Source of the DNA: Choristoneura fumiferana
Lineage: Eukaryota > Arthropoda > Insecta > Lepidoptera > Tortricidae
Reading direction: 5' to 3'
Length of the DNA: 64,000 nucleotides
Assembly (NCBI RefSeq): GCF_025370935.1
Contig: NC_133473.1
Coordinates: 2,184,718 to 2,248,717, forward strand
The notes beneath the pieces are model-generated. The model did no database searches. It worked only from the letters and a program-made list of their open reading frames with translations, and was not told the DNA's origin. Below are positions 44,520-55,131 of the stretch, piece after piece. The position numbers and the translations under genes are program-made. The first letter of the stretch is position 1, and every line of letters starts with the position of its first letter.

Positions 44520-44720
44520 ATTGGTTTTTTGGAATCTTTATTGTATTTTTTATTTCAATTCCAAATTTTTACTTTTACGGTCATCCCGTAAAACCGAAAT
44601 TGAAAATACAACTGAAATATAGATGCACAGAAACAGAAAAATAAGACCATCACTGGGAATCGAACCAGGTCTACGTAATCCGTACACGGCGTGCTATACC
44701 CGCTACAACACTGAGGTCAC
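44520..44720 (-). mobile_element. SINE family S2, minus copy
   Basis: Complement of the 3430-3640 type: TTTACGGTCATCCCGTAAA hairpin, ACTGAAATATAGATGCACAG arm, then CACTGGGAATCGAACCAGG, the tRNA-like B-box on the minus strand. The tRNA-like part carries small changes. Confidence 0.7.
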
Positions 44721-44924
44721 TGAGGTGGCTGGGAGTTAATTTTACTATGCGATGTTTCGGAGACATCTTTTTTTTAGAAAAACGTAGCTCTGTCCATTCG
44801 AGGACAATTTTGCCAGTGTTCTAGTAGGTTTTGCGTTGTAACGTTAAAAAAATCATAAAACGGAATATGAGGGTAATGGTGGATGAACGATGACAGCGCG
44901 AATCGAGACAATCTTTACAGATGA

Positions 44925-45030
44925 TACATTTTTTTTTAAAGACAGCTGTCAATTATCTTTCCGCCATTCTGCGCTAGGTGGTAAGATAAGCCATTGTCAT
45001 ATACCTAGTTCTAACTATGCTATCGTTTCG
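44925..45030. repeat. Fragment shared with 19800-19880
   Basis: GACAGCTGTCAATTATCTTT and GCGCTAGGTGG in the same spacing as at 19800-19880. Family unknown. Confidence 0.45.
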
Positions 45031-45779
45031 GAAGTTATTTTTTTTTTTCAAATTGAAACTATAGCCAAGATTTCAAAAATTGTATGAATGTATGTGTGAT
45101 GATTTCCGGCGACAATCATGATGGAACAAACTGTGAATTATTTACATTTTCTCTTATTTTTTCTATTCCGGGAACGGCCCCATCTCTTCCCATGGGTGTC
45201 GTAAATGGCGACCAAGGTTCTAACGATAGAGTAATTAATTAATAAATAAGGGGAGCAGCAGCGGTCTCTATTGTCAACTAGGAACTCCGAACTCAAGTTC
45301 TACTATGTAGAATACGAAAACCCATCACACTATTTTTTCAAGGACGTTCGATCGTCGCGAAGTTTCGCAAATCTTCAAACGCCGGCCACGTCTACTCCAT
45401 CAAGTGTAATGACTTAGAAGAAGAGAGTTATTTTAACTGCGGGTATTTCATGCAAGCACACATGCACGCACGCATGCATGCACGTACGCTTGCAGGCTCA
45501 CACACACAGTTTCGCGTTTATTATATCGCACATTTAGATTGGAAGGCCATCAATTCAATAACACAGCGTTTAAAGGCCTTTCAGAAATTAAATGTAGTCT
45601 CAATTAAAATGGTGTATTATTTTGAGTTGATACCTACCGCTTTAGATGTAGGTGTGCAATACGAGTTTATCTATATATTGCAGCCCTTATATAAACGCCC
45701 GTCTTCGGATATAGGCCTCCTCTCTACTTTTCCAGTCTTGCTTATCCACTGCCACTCTCATCCAGTTTACGCCAGCTTG

Positions 45780-45935
45780 CTGCCGGATATCGTCTGTCGC
45801 AGAAAGTGGGGATGGGCAGGACATATATTGCTAGAATGGACCAAAGTTCGTTAGGCGCGGAGAGTCCTGGATGGAGCGGAGACCCCCTGCTATCATCCGC
45901 GGTAGAGAACGACCACCAAAAAGGTGCGATATATA
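45780..45935 (+). pseudogene. RTE-like reverse transcriptase C-terminal fragment
   Basis: Reads RKWGWAGHILLEWTK, then after frame breaks ARRVLDGAETP and a RGR.PP-like end. W.W.GH followed by R.L and RPP is the conserved C-terminal signature of RTE-like endonuclease/reverse transcriptase ORFs. The preceding (ACGC/ATGC)n run at 45453-45490 is a microsatellite. Confidence 0.5.
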
Positions 45936-46904
45936 AAGTAGAATAAAATGGTATGCCTTCCCGACATCGTACAGTAAACACATCGTGTTTATCTCAAAGC
46001 ATCCTGTTATCTAGTGAAAAGGAAATAGAAAATATATTTTCTACACAGGAGATGACTTTGTTACTCTTGTTACTAAGTTTAAATGAAAAATATTGTTTAG
46101 GGTCCCGTAATATACGTCTTTTAAAATTTGATTTGATTTGAAGGATAAAATCGGAAGGAAACCAAATTATTATGAAAGATAAATAAAGATTATTATTATT
46201 ATTATTATAGGCTAGCAACCTGTAACTATTATACCGTTTTTGTCAAACTTTAAACCTAAAATTGCCAAAAATGGCTCCGAAGCGGTAATGTTTCGTGTGC
46301 TCTGCCTACCCCATTTGGGAATACAGGCGTGATGTTTGTGTATGTGTGTGGTAGAGATTCCATTTTCTCAAATTTGATCAAGCTTAACAAAATGAAAAAA
46401 AATGGTTTCCTTTTTCTATAGTTTTACAAAAAAAAAACAAATTAACGAATTAGGATATTTTTTCTGCGGAACCAACAAGAATCTCCAAACTTGGCACTGT
46501 AGAAAAAAACAGCCCACTATTGAGGGCATATTTTGTCCCTTCATTGCGAAAGCCTTTTATTTATTAGATAAATATTTCAATTATTATTCCCGTAACAGGA
46601 AACACCCGTATAAGTAATTCCTACAATACAAGGCCGTGAACAGAACCTAGCACAAAGCTGCTCTGCATCCGGCAGAAAATGACAAGGAAGCACCTTATTA
46701 ACAATATAGTTCGAAAGCTTTCAAGTATTCCAGTTCACACCGGATGCAACTCTCAAGTAGTTATTCTACCCATTTACGGGAGCTGCCGGTCGTCCTTCTC
46801 TTATTTATCCTATTGGCGCCGAAACTCGAAGTTATCCTAGCACGCCTGGGATACGTTTATTAGGTTAACCCGGTAAACTTAGGTTTGACTTTGCATTTTT
46901 GGTT

Positions 46905-47312
46905 CTGAAAATGGCAAAAACGGAACCCTTATAGTTTCGCCATGTCTGTCTGTCTGTCGGTCTGTCCGTCCGTCCGCGGCTTTGCTCAGGGTCTATCAAT
47001 GCTAGAAAGCTGTTATTTTGCAGGGATATATATGTAAACTATGCCGACAAAATGGTACAATAAAAAATAAAAAAAATGCGCCCCACTCCAAAATCTAAAC
47101 GGGTGGGTGGAATAATTTGAAAAAATTCAGGATAACGGTTTAGTTTGCTTGAGAATTATTAGTAGTTTAAGAGTAAATAGCATATGAAATATACCTAAAC
47201 TATGGAAGATTCCGAATAAAATACGAAATCCTTAGAAAAATATTACTTAATTTTTCGTAATGGCTACGGAACCCTATGTCGGGCGTGTCCGACACGCTCT
47301 TGGCCGGTTTTT
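46905..47312. mobile_element. Dispersed element E copy 3
   Basis: (CTGT)n, CCGTCCGCGGCTTTGCTCAG, ACTATGCCGACAAAATGGTA and the right end AATGGCTACGGAACCC are all present. The middle (CTCCCATAGACGTAA) is deleted. The left GGTTCCGTAGCC terminus is degraded (GGTTCTGAAAATGGCAAA). Confidence 0.65.
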
Positions 47313-47411
47313 TTTTTAAGTCAGTAGACTTGCAAACAGATTCGTGCAAGTTGCATTATTTTGCGGCGCTCGATTGATTACTAAATCAATCAGGCAGGTA
47401 AAAAAAAGAAT

Positions 47412-47585
47412 TCATCATCATTTTCAGCCTATAGCATTTCACTGCTGGACATTGGCCTCCCTTATGAGCGTCCTGTGCTCGGCTCGACGCATCCAGCGTC
47501 TACCAGTAGCTTTTCGCACTCCACCTGGCCGGACGTTCTACACTACTACGCTTACCGACACGCGGTCTCCAGTCAACTCGTTTAT
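47412..47585 (-). repeat. RTE-like ORF end, minus orientation
   Basis: CATCATCATTTTCAGCCTAT, ACTGCTGGACATTGGCCTCC, CATCCAGCGTCTACCAGTAG and CCACCTGGCCGGACGTTCT match, in complement, the end of RTE-like ORFs as I know them from Lepidoptera. Decayed. Confidence 0.5.
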
Positions 47586-47707
47586 TCCACCACTCCACAG
47601 AGTTTTGAACTATTCCCGTGCCAAATGTCATCTAAATTAGTTCAGCGGTTTAAGAGTGAAAAGGAAACAGATGTCTATCCCTAATCTGTCTAGATTTTAA
47701 AGTAAGA

Positions 47708-47885
47708 AATTACCACTGCTCATAAATCTGCAACCACAGGGGTATTGCAGAGGCGTTGCCAACCTAGAGGCCTAAGATGGGATACCTCAAGTGCCAGTAA
47801 TTTCACCGGCTGTCTTACTCTCCACGCCGAAACACAACAGTGCAAGCACTGCTGCTTCACGGCAGGATTAGCGAGCAAGATGGCG
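47708..47885 (+). repeat. Dispersed repeat family D (copy 4)
   Basis: GGGGTATTGCAGAGGCGTTG, TCCACGCCGAAACACAACAG, TGCTTCACGGCAGGATTAGC, AGCAAGATGG. Its 5' part is missing and the 3' part runs into unrelated sequence. Confidence 0.7.
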
Positions 47886-48170
47886 GTTTTTATAAAGCGG
47901 GGACATGACTGGGACAAAGTCGACGAAGTACCGCTTCGCGGGGCTTCTATTTTTAATCTGAGGGACATTAAGGTAACTAACAAACCTAACCAGGTTAAAG
48001 ATATTACACATAACATTGTTTTGTCGATTGTATTATAGGAATAAAATATCCGAATATTATTACCACCAATTTTATGTCTGGAAGCAATTCATATGGATTT
48101 AACGACTTTGAGGCAAAGTCGACGGAGCCTCTTTTCCGCCTAGTTAAGACGCTTCGCGCCTTGACAAAAT

Positions 48171-48190
48171 ACTAACCTAACCTAACCTAT
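48171..48190 (-). repeat. Short interstitial TTAGG array
   Basis: CTAACCTAACCTAACCTA on the + strand equals TTAGG repeated three times on the minus strand. TTAGG is the canonical insect telomere unit. The surrounding 48110-48170 has GACTTTGAGGCAAAGTCGAC and CGCCTAGTTAAGACGCTTCG. Too short to be telomeric. Confidence 0.65.
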
Positions 48191-48305
48191 AGTTGAGCAA
48201 TCACGTTACGTTCTTGATGCAATTTGGTGTGGAGATAGTTTGAGATCCTGACAAGAACACTCTACAATTGTTTGCAGACGAAGTAGTTGGCAACAGGTAA
48301 TCCTA

Positions 48306-48492
48306 CTACCTATAATATTATAAATGCGAATGTTTGTAAGTACGTGTGTACGTTTGTTACTCCTTCACGCTAAAACGGCAGGACAGATTTTGATGAAATT
48401 TTATATGTAGATAGCAGGACGTCTGGAATAACACACAGGATACTTTTTATCTCGATATTCCCACGGGATAGGGATAAAAGGATAAAATCTCG
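48306..48492 (-). repeat. RTE-like tail, minus copy
   Basis: Begins TATAATATTATAAATGCGAA, the complement of the common 3' terminus, and continues CACGCTAAAACGGC, GATTTTGATGAAATTTTATA and ATCTCGATATTCCCACGGG. Confidence 0.65.
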
Positions 48493-48559
48493 AAAGCTCA
48501 ATAGTCGGATTAAACACATGCAATTAGGTGCGTGCAATTAATTACATAGGTAGGTTTTT

Positions 48560-48850
48560 TTGAAGGATAAAATCTTTTGCAGGTGGAAGGACCTTGTGCA
48601 AGGTCCGCCCGGATTGCTACCACCATCTTGCCTGCTAATCCTGCTGTGAAGCAGCAGTGCTTGCACTGTTGTGTTTCGGCGTGGAGAGTAAGATCGCCGG
48701 TGAAATTACTGGCACTTGAGGTATCCCATCTTAGGCCTCTAGGTTGACAACGCATCTGCAATACCCCTGGTGTTGCAGATGTTTATGGGCGGTGGTGATC
48801 TCTTACCACCAGGAAACCCACTTGCTCGTTTGCCATCCAGCAGAATAAAA
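48560..48850 (-). repeat. Dispersed repeat family D (minus copy)
   Basis: Complement of family D end to end: CCGCCCGGATTGCTACCACC, GCAGTGCTTGCACTGTTGTG, CATCTTAGGCCTCTAGG, TGCTCGTTTGCCATCCAGCA and a terminal A run. One of the most complete copies here. Confidence 0.75.
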
Positions 48851-48904
48851 AAAAAACCGAAATCACATTATCCGATAAGGAACGAAAGTCACCGACGTTG
48901 CTCA

Positions 48905-49110
48905 GTTAGTTCGCTGAAGTGGCGCTGAGCTGGCCACGTCTGTCGCAGGACCGATGAACGGTGGAGCAGACGAGTCCTCGAATGGAGACCACGGACCGGA
49001 AAATGTAGGGCGTCCTGAGGCACGGTGGACGGACTACCTTAAGTAAGAGGGTCCCTGGCGGCGGATGGATGCGAGGGGCTGAAGACACAGAGTGAAATCC
49101 GCGGTGTAAT
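48905..49110 (+). pseudogene. RTE-like reverse transcriptase C-terminal fragment
   Basis: The frame gives GHVCRRTDERWSRRVLEW then RPRTGK, then breaks. GH..RR.D.RW.RRVLEW.PR.G is the C-terminal signature of RTE-like ORFs. LAADGCEGLKTQSEI near the end is the last recognisable part. Only decayed 3' sequence is present. Confidence 0.6.
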
Positions 49111-49459
49111 TAGTGGGAAATAATATAATTCGCAGCTTATGATTAACGCGAGCGAAGTAGGGATTAAAATCTAGTAAATGCTGAAAATCAGCGCTGGGGT
49201 GTGTTTGCTGAAAAATCTAAAAAAATATACGTGAACGTCCAATTCAGATGATCGCAAAGTTAAAATATATAAGTCAATTATTTATATAAGTTATAATATA
49301 ATATAGACTGTAGACCATAACTAGAACTGAAAGTTAAAACTCAAAAAAATAGTTGAATTTTATTTCTCGCCTGCGCTTTTTTTACAAGCTTTTATTTAGT
49401 TTCACCTGTCCCGTTGTCTGTCTGTCTGTAATCAAATCTTGCAAGTTAAATTCGACCAA

Positions 49460-49650
49460 CTTCCAGTTTGATTGACTTGAAATTTGGTATACTCGTGTAA
49501 ATTGCGTGACAATACAATAATCTGGTAGTGACATCCTGGTAGTCCGGCCAGGATCGTCTCCACAGGACGGAACTCTTCAACGGCTAATAGCATCGACTTG
49601 AAATTTGGTATGCAAATATAGTTTGGGTGACAATACAAGTACAGTCAGCA
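49460..49650. repeat. Two-copy direct repeat
   Basis: GACTTGAAATTTGGTAT followed by GTGACAATACAA occurs twice, from about 49474 and 49589, a period of about 115 bp. Probably part of a retroposon tail; no family assigned. Confidence 0.5.
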
Positions 49651-50045
49651 CACAGAGCTTGTATTTTAAATGTTTTTTTATAAAAAACTTATTGGTTATG
49701 CATTTGGTCGATTTTGTACATCGGCTGTCTCCATCTCAGCGGAAGCGTATCCTTAGGCCCTTAGAGAATCAGCCTAACACAAGCTTAAAGGTAAAGCATC
49801 TTGGGACATTTAGCATTCGCTTTGTGAACAGAAACTCCGCAAAGCGCCTTCAAATCTAATCCCCAGTAACAAAACGATAAAGTCTATCTCAGATTAAACA
49901 CTCCGTAGAAATTCCGACAACCGTTTCCGCTGTACATAATTCAAACTTTATTATCTGAGTAATATGGTGTTATTTTGTGTGATTTAGTTTAAATGATTCA
50001 CCACTTTTTAATAGTTGATCAAAGTTCAGTGTAGAGGGATCGTTA

Positions 50046-50927
50046 GGCTGCGTTGCCACGAGGACGTTGCGAGGAATGCGTTTGTCATGAATCAATAGAA
50101 ATGCTTCATTTACCTAGATCCTCACACAGCACAGCTGAGCGGAGCGAGGATTTGTAAATGAAGCATTTCTATTGGTTTATGACCAGAGATCGGACAAATG
50201 TGCGTCATTACTCGCAATAATGTGGACATGACTCCAATAATCCTATTAATAAGAAATATTACTGCAATGTTCTGCTATCAAAATGCAGCTCTAGCATAAA
50301 CCGTAAACAGTTTTTTGAATGTCTTAAATGTCTTTTAAATGTCCGTAGGACGCGTTAGTATCATATAATTTCAATATTTCTTTTGGAAAAATAGCACTAT
50401 TGTTACTATCGCTGTAAATATCATGTTATTTAGTTACTAATAAATATGTCAAGGTCCGTCATGGCGACATACTATAAAGAGAACTGACGTTGTCATGGCG
50501 GTTCGTTTACGGTTTGTGCTACTTTAGTGTCGCCCCCTGCGTAGAGTTTTGCGTAATATTCCGTACTGATTTCTTATTTGTAATTTAATTTGTATGCTTC
50601 GCAAGACAGTAGTAAATAAATCAAACTCAGACTTCTTATTGTATAGATTTATTAAGGTAAATGTGAAAAGGAATAAACATACCATATTTTTTTTAATACT
50701 TGTTATTTACCTACTTTAATAACTCTACACAATACGAAGTCTGTGTTTAATTAATTTATTACTATCTTGCTTGAAGTATACAAATTAAATTACAGGTAAG
50801 AAATCAATTAATTAATCTTTGGAGTCATGTACATATTATTGCGAGACGCACATTTGTCCGATCTCTGTTCATGACAAACAAATTTTCTCGCCACGCACCT
50901 TCGCACATCTTTGATGGAAACACAGCC
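50046..50927. mobile_element. Foldback element interrupted by a hAT-like element
   Basis: Outer ends GGCTGCGTTGCCACG and (inverted) GGCTGTGTTTCCATC. The inner arms AATAGAAATGCTTCATTTAC and GTAAATGAAGCATTTCTATT pair around CAGCTGAGCGGAGCGAGG. Flanks are TTA on the left and TAA on the right, so the target duplication is not clean. The right arm is split by 50184-50867. Same family as 2262-2378. Confidence 0.6.
50184..50867. mobile_element. hAT-like non-autonomous element
   Basis: 684 bp with inverted ends CAGAGATCGGACAAATGTGC and GCACATTTGTCCGATCTCTG (20 of 20). The 8-bp flanks TTTATGAC (50176-50183) and TTCATGAC (50868-50875) match at 7 of 8. CAGAG-type ends and an 8-bp duplication are hAT hallmarks. 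No transposase. Part of its interior is shared with 23388-23690. Confidence 0.8.
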
Positions 50928-51626
50928 TAAAGTTAATCTTTGAATTAGTTTTATAATGTTATATCTTTATACCTCGAAATCTCTGAGGAAATATGAATGT
51001 AACGATGTTTTAATGTTTATTGGGGCACAAACGGTACAATTTAACTTAGATCTTACAAACGTATACCTAACATTAACCAATAAAGATGCCACCGTTAGGT
51101 TAGTGTATCCACATTTATACAAATTATTCGAAACAAAATTACAGAGGAAATCGAAGAATTATATACTTAACTGAACTAAAATGAAGTTAACTAATAACTA
51201 AACCTAAAAGAGAACGATATTTGTTGTTTCTGAGTGAATTAAGTTGTTATTAAGATGTTAATCGGTAACATAGGTATTATTATTTATTATCTCTAAGTAT
51301 ATAATGTAATTATTATATTACATACATTATCACATAGCATAATTTGATACTTCCGGCTTACTTACCCTAAAAGTTTTAGGGTTAACCTCTAAAACGGACG
51401 TTCAACCCTAGAAACTATCCGCTAAGGTACTTACGTCACGAGATATAAGGCGAGTATCACGCCCGCAAGTGATTTATGCACTGCAAGCGGCGCGCCCGAC
51501 GATAACGTCTCGTGTGTAAGCAGCTTAATTTGGGCAGTTTTGGTGTTTAATTAAGTTAGTACTGAACTAAGTGGGTTAATTAGGTACCTAAAAATTATGG
51601 CTCAATTCATACTAAAAACTATGGGC
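50928..51626. other. Intergenic, nothing recognised
   Basis: A+T-rich. The 72-codon frame at 50956-51174 has no recognisable motif and is not called. Confidence 0.4.
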
Positions 51627-52062
51627 CAATTGGGTACCTTAAGTTTTCTGGGATGGTCCATATTATATTTTTTATCTATATTTTATTTCGCTTGCCGTCT
51701 TTTTGTAAAAATAAATTGAAACTTTATTTTGGCAAGCCACAGGTTTTGTGAGATTAATTGAATAAACGTGAGGTTATGTGCTTTGGTTTGTTTGGTTAAA
51801 AAATATATATTGGCAACTGTCAGTTGTCAAACGTGGCGGTACAACGACACATACATACACCCACGTATACACACGTACGTACGTACAGCGACATTTGACA
51901 ATTGTCAACTAGAAATCCAACTTCCAAGGCACGAACGTGTGGTTTGCCGAAATAAAATTTAAATTTATTTTTACACAAATCTACGGAAGTGGGCTGCATT
52001 ATAAGTCTACTACCGAAAAAAATATAAATGGACCATCCTAGAAAACTTAAGGTATCCAATTG
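51627..52062. mobile_element. Element with ~47-bp inverted ends
   Basis: Left end CAATTGGGTACCTTAAGTTT, right end (inverted) CAATTGGATACCTTAAGTTT, with pairing through GGATGGTCCAT to the A/T runs. The interior holds GGCAACTGTCAGTTGTCAAA and GACATTTGACAATTGTCAAC, a second inverted pair, and a run of ACGTACGTACGTAC. No ORF. Confidence 0.65.
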
Positions 52063-52088
52063 AAGCATGAAACAGTTCTACTCCATTA

Positions 52089-52349
52089 TGATTGGTTTAT
52101 TGGAGTCTTTTTGTATTTTTTTTTCAACTCCAAATTTGTTACTTTTACGGGTATCCCGTGAAACCATATCGAAAATACAAACTGAGACATGGATGCACAG
52201 AAAAACCAGAAAAAGAGACCAGCGCTGGGAATCGAACCCAGGTCCTCAGCAATCCGTGCTGCGTGCTATAACCCCTACACCACCGCTGGACAGGAATCTA
52301 GACACGATATTTTCCTATGCATACATATCTCAGGTTGCTTATTTCTACT
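52089..52349 (-). mobile_element. SINE family S2, subfamily b, copy 2
   Basis: Longer than its near-twin at 6501-6679: it keeps the left part TTACTTTTACGGGTATCCCG. From 52170 on it is almost identical to 6501-6679 (about two differences). B-box (minus) GGGTTCGATTCCC. Confidence 0.75.
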
Positions 52350-52364
52350 CCATCCCATATATCC

Positions 52365-52490
52365 TTACCTATACACGTCCCATTGGTGGGCACTGGTTTT
52401 CCTCTCATCATAATGAGAGGGCTTGTGTTGTTGTTCCCAAGCGGGCCAAGTGTGGATTGGGAACTTCACACACACCATTGAATGAGGGCT
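52365..52490 (-). repeat. SINE family F fragment
   Basis: ATACACGTCCCATTGGTGGG, CATAATGAGAGGGCTTG and GTGGATTGGGAACTTCACAC match the 20690-20800 copy. The tRNA-like head of the same family is separately present at 53125-53195 (minus, GGCCTCTCAAGCAGAGG). Confidence 0.6.
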
Positions 52491-52548
52491 AAAAGAACGG
52501 CGAAATATCGCTAGATGGCGTTAGTATCGTGAGGTTTTATTGAAGTTA

Positions 52549-53074
52549 AGCCGTGTTTAGACTTGTAAGAAAAATCGTGCCAGTTGCATTATAATGCGAA
52601 GCGGTAAGGCACTTGTCCCACTGCCGACGATGAGCGAGAAGCGAGTAGAGTGAGTAACTAGAAACGAGTGGGCGAGCAGAGAGAAGCGGCTGTAAGCGAG
52701 TGTTCGCGTGCGACGGGCGATTACTCGCTTCACTCGACTCGCTCGTGCGGGGCGGCCGCCAAGCTGACATCGCTGAGCGAGTATCTATAGCTCAGCGAGT
52801 TTTATAGCTCTTGTCGCTGCGACAAAAGATGTAAGAGCGAGTTCTCGCCGACAGTGTGAACAGCCAGCGATCAACTATTAATATATGTGTCTCTTTCACT
52901 CACACAGGATCTTATATCTTTTGTTCGTTTCTTGAGCGAGAAAATAGTCGATAGCCAATCGTTTCCTCGCTGGCGGTGAGACAAGTGCCTAAAGCCAACG
53001 AGTTTGTTGGGGTCAATCGAGCGCTGCGATGTAACGCAGCTTGCACGATTTTTCTGGCAAGTCTAAACTGGGCT
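52549..53074. mobile_element. TTA-flanked MITE family B, split by another MITE
   Basis: Ends AGCCGTGTTTAGACTTG and (inverted) AGCCCAGTTTAGACTTG, with TTA on both sides (52546-52548, 53075-53077). The arms match the small copy at 22435-22557. 52608-52989 is an inserted family A element; removing it and one TAA leaves about 141 bp, close to the 123 bp of the intact copy. Confidence 0.8.
52608..52989. mobile_element. TAA-flanked MITE family A copy 2, nested
   Basis: 382 bp with ends GGCACTTGTC and GACAAGTGCC and TAA on both sides (52605-52607, 52990-52992). Strongly similar to 973-1369 throughout, including GTGTTCGCGTGCGACGGGCG and TCTTATATCTTTTGTTCG. It sits inside the family B element, so it is the younger of the two. 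Confidence 0.85.
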
Positions 53075-53337
53075 TTACGGTGTTGCTTGCCATTGGCTAG
53101 TAACTAATTAAGCCAATAAATGCGAGCCTGGGCTTGAACCACGGTCCTCTGCTTGAGAGGCCATAGATCACACCACTAGTCCATAACAACCGTACCGTAC
53201 TAATCAGTCATCGTCTTGTTATTTCCCTAAAGAAATAATTTTTAAAATCAGTCCATAAATTGAGACAAAAAATAGAAAACTTAAAACAAGAGAATTTAGA
53301 CATGCTCAATAAGTTCACATTGAAAATCTTTTGGGCC

Positions 53338-53650
53338 ATAATTAAATTTTTTAATGTTCTTAATTAGAAAAAAAACAGATACAGAAACGATAATGACGAT
53401 GATGATGATGAATGTTCTAAATTAAAAACAAAATACATATACATACACAATTACTGCGAAAAGAAATAAAAAACATAGTTAGCATATTATTATCGCCAAA
53501 ATTTTTTAATGTTCTTAATTAGAAAAAAAAACAGATACAGAAACGATAATGACGATGATGATGATGAATGTTCTAAATTAGAAACAAAATACAGATACAT
53601 CCACAATAACTGCGAAAAGAAATAAAAAACATAGCATATTATCATGGCCA
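53338..53650. repeat. Tandem duplication, 155-bp period
   Basis: Two copies of a unit with TTTTTTAATGTTCTTAATTA, GATACAGAAACGATAATGAC, GATGATGATGATGAATGTTC and TGCGAAAAGAAATAAAAAAC. The same word starts at 53347 and 53502. The copies differ at only a few positions, so the duplication is recent. Confidence 0.8.
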
Positions 53651-54439
53651 AGATTCTAACTGTTTTACGTCCTAAAATTACATCACACATAACATGCAAC
53701 TGGTGATGACAATCGTATCAAGAGATACCGGAGTCAACCCGTCGCATGCAGCCATTACCGGCGTGCACGGAACGTCGTGTAATTTACTCGTTTGTCTTTT
53801 GACCTGCTCGCAGTCACTTGGTTCAAATTTAAATTTAATCTCTCAGCTAAAAGTGACTAAAGAGACAAAGGTAACTAACAGTACAGCTAGAGATGAGATG
53901 TTTTGAATGTTTTCATAATGAAATTCGGAATGCGAAATAACTACCAAAATATAGTTTGAAAACAAGATAATATGAAATGTTTCTTGCGGCACTTTATTGG
54001 GTTGTGCATGCTCGTTTACTAAACGAATGGCTCCCAACTAGGAAGTACAGTCGTGCAAATGTACGAGTTCGATCTTTTAGTTCAAGTGGTACACTAGTAC
54101 GTAATCGAGTCTATGTATGGTTCCATCTCGTTCCAATAGCCGTTCCGTGTCTTTTTGCTATCTCATTCTCACTTACATTAATACATTTGAATCGTTCACA
54201 AAGTCTACACCGTTCAGTTTGATTTGGTTGGCGCTCGGCGGTTCTACTACGAGTATTAACTATTCGTTCGATTGTTCTCTCTCTCTCGTTCGATTGCTAT
54301 CGGTTCGATTGCTCTCTCGTGATATTGTACTTTATGTACTGAGAACAAAAAGGAGATAGGAATATTTCATTCTAGTACAGTATCAAAATTATTCAATTGT
54401 TTTAGTGCTTAGTACATGTACTGCATAATCCTACTTCTT
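53651..54439. other. Intergenic, nothing recognised
   Basis: Contains CTCTCTCTCGTTCG and GGTTCGATTGCTCTCTCG repeats near 54270-54320. No gene or repeat family was identified. Confidence 0.4.
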
Positions 54440-54540
54440 GTAAATGATGGTCTTTCTGAAAGAACTGGTAATATCAAAAGTGTACTCATGTAAAAGAGCC
54501 TTTTGCCTTCTACTTATAGAATAAACTTTTTGATTTTCAA
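54440..54540 (+). repeat. Diverged LINE 3' end
   Basis: AATGATGGTCTTTCTGAAAG, ACTGGTAATATC and AGAATAAACTTTTTGATTTT follow the same order as the LINE terminus at 5778-5868, in a more diverged form. Confidence 0.5.
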
Positions 54541-54939
54541 ACAAAAAGTTGTTAACATTCTTTATCTTCTCATGAAGAAATTAAAAGTTGTGGAGCCAAA
54601 TACCAAAAAATCCGTTTTTAATCGAGTTTCACGATTCTCAGGCAAATTTTCTGCGTCTAATCTCTAATTTCCGTAATCCAGGTTGTGTGTTGTCTGTCAG
54701 TCAGTCAGTTATTGAGTAATGTTTGTCTTCTATAAACTTCTGATCTTGTAAAACCATTTCTCCATGTCCATTCATCGTAGCTCGTGGGCGCTATTGACAT
54801 GTACCAGTGGAAGTCGTTCGGTTATATCCTCTCCACTAACATTTGCGAGGTAAAAGAAATCCTTGAGCGCTGTTTTGGTCACAGTGCTGCAAATATAATT
54901 AATACATTTAAATGTGTGGTTTTAATTTAATTTTACTTA

Positions 54940-55005
54940 TATTATAAATGTGAAAGTCTGAATGTTTGTTACTTCACCAGTCGCTTAAGCACTTAATGGA
55001 TTTGA
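54940..55005 (-). repeat. RTE-like tail fragment
   Basis: TATATTATAAATGTGAAAGT and GAATGTTTGTTACTTCACC, the complement of the usual 3' terminus. It lies directly before the non-LTR element and is probably older than it. Confidence 0.5.
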
Positions 55006-55131
55006 ATAAAATATATGTATGATGTAATATTTGGATCGGTCAGTATAGGAAAGTCGAAACTATAAGACATTCCGCTCGCGCATCGATAAGCGACGGGCGT
55101 GTGAAATCGTGCGCAGTGCAGTGTCGTTAAA

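Noticed and set aside
45453..45490. Histidine/alanine-rich coding segment (ATGCACGC repeats)
   Set aside because: A microsatellite-like run of ACGC/ATGC words; the downstream similarity is to a decayed RTE reverse transcriptase.
53694..54359. Overlapping ORFs of 64-81 codons
   Set aside because: No motif, biased by CTCTCTCGTTCG repeats, and mutually overlapping in different frames.
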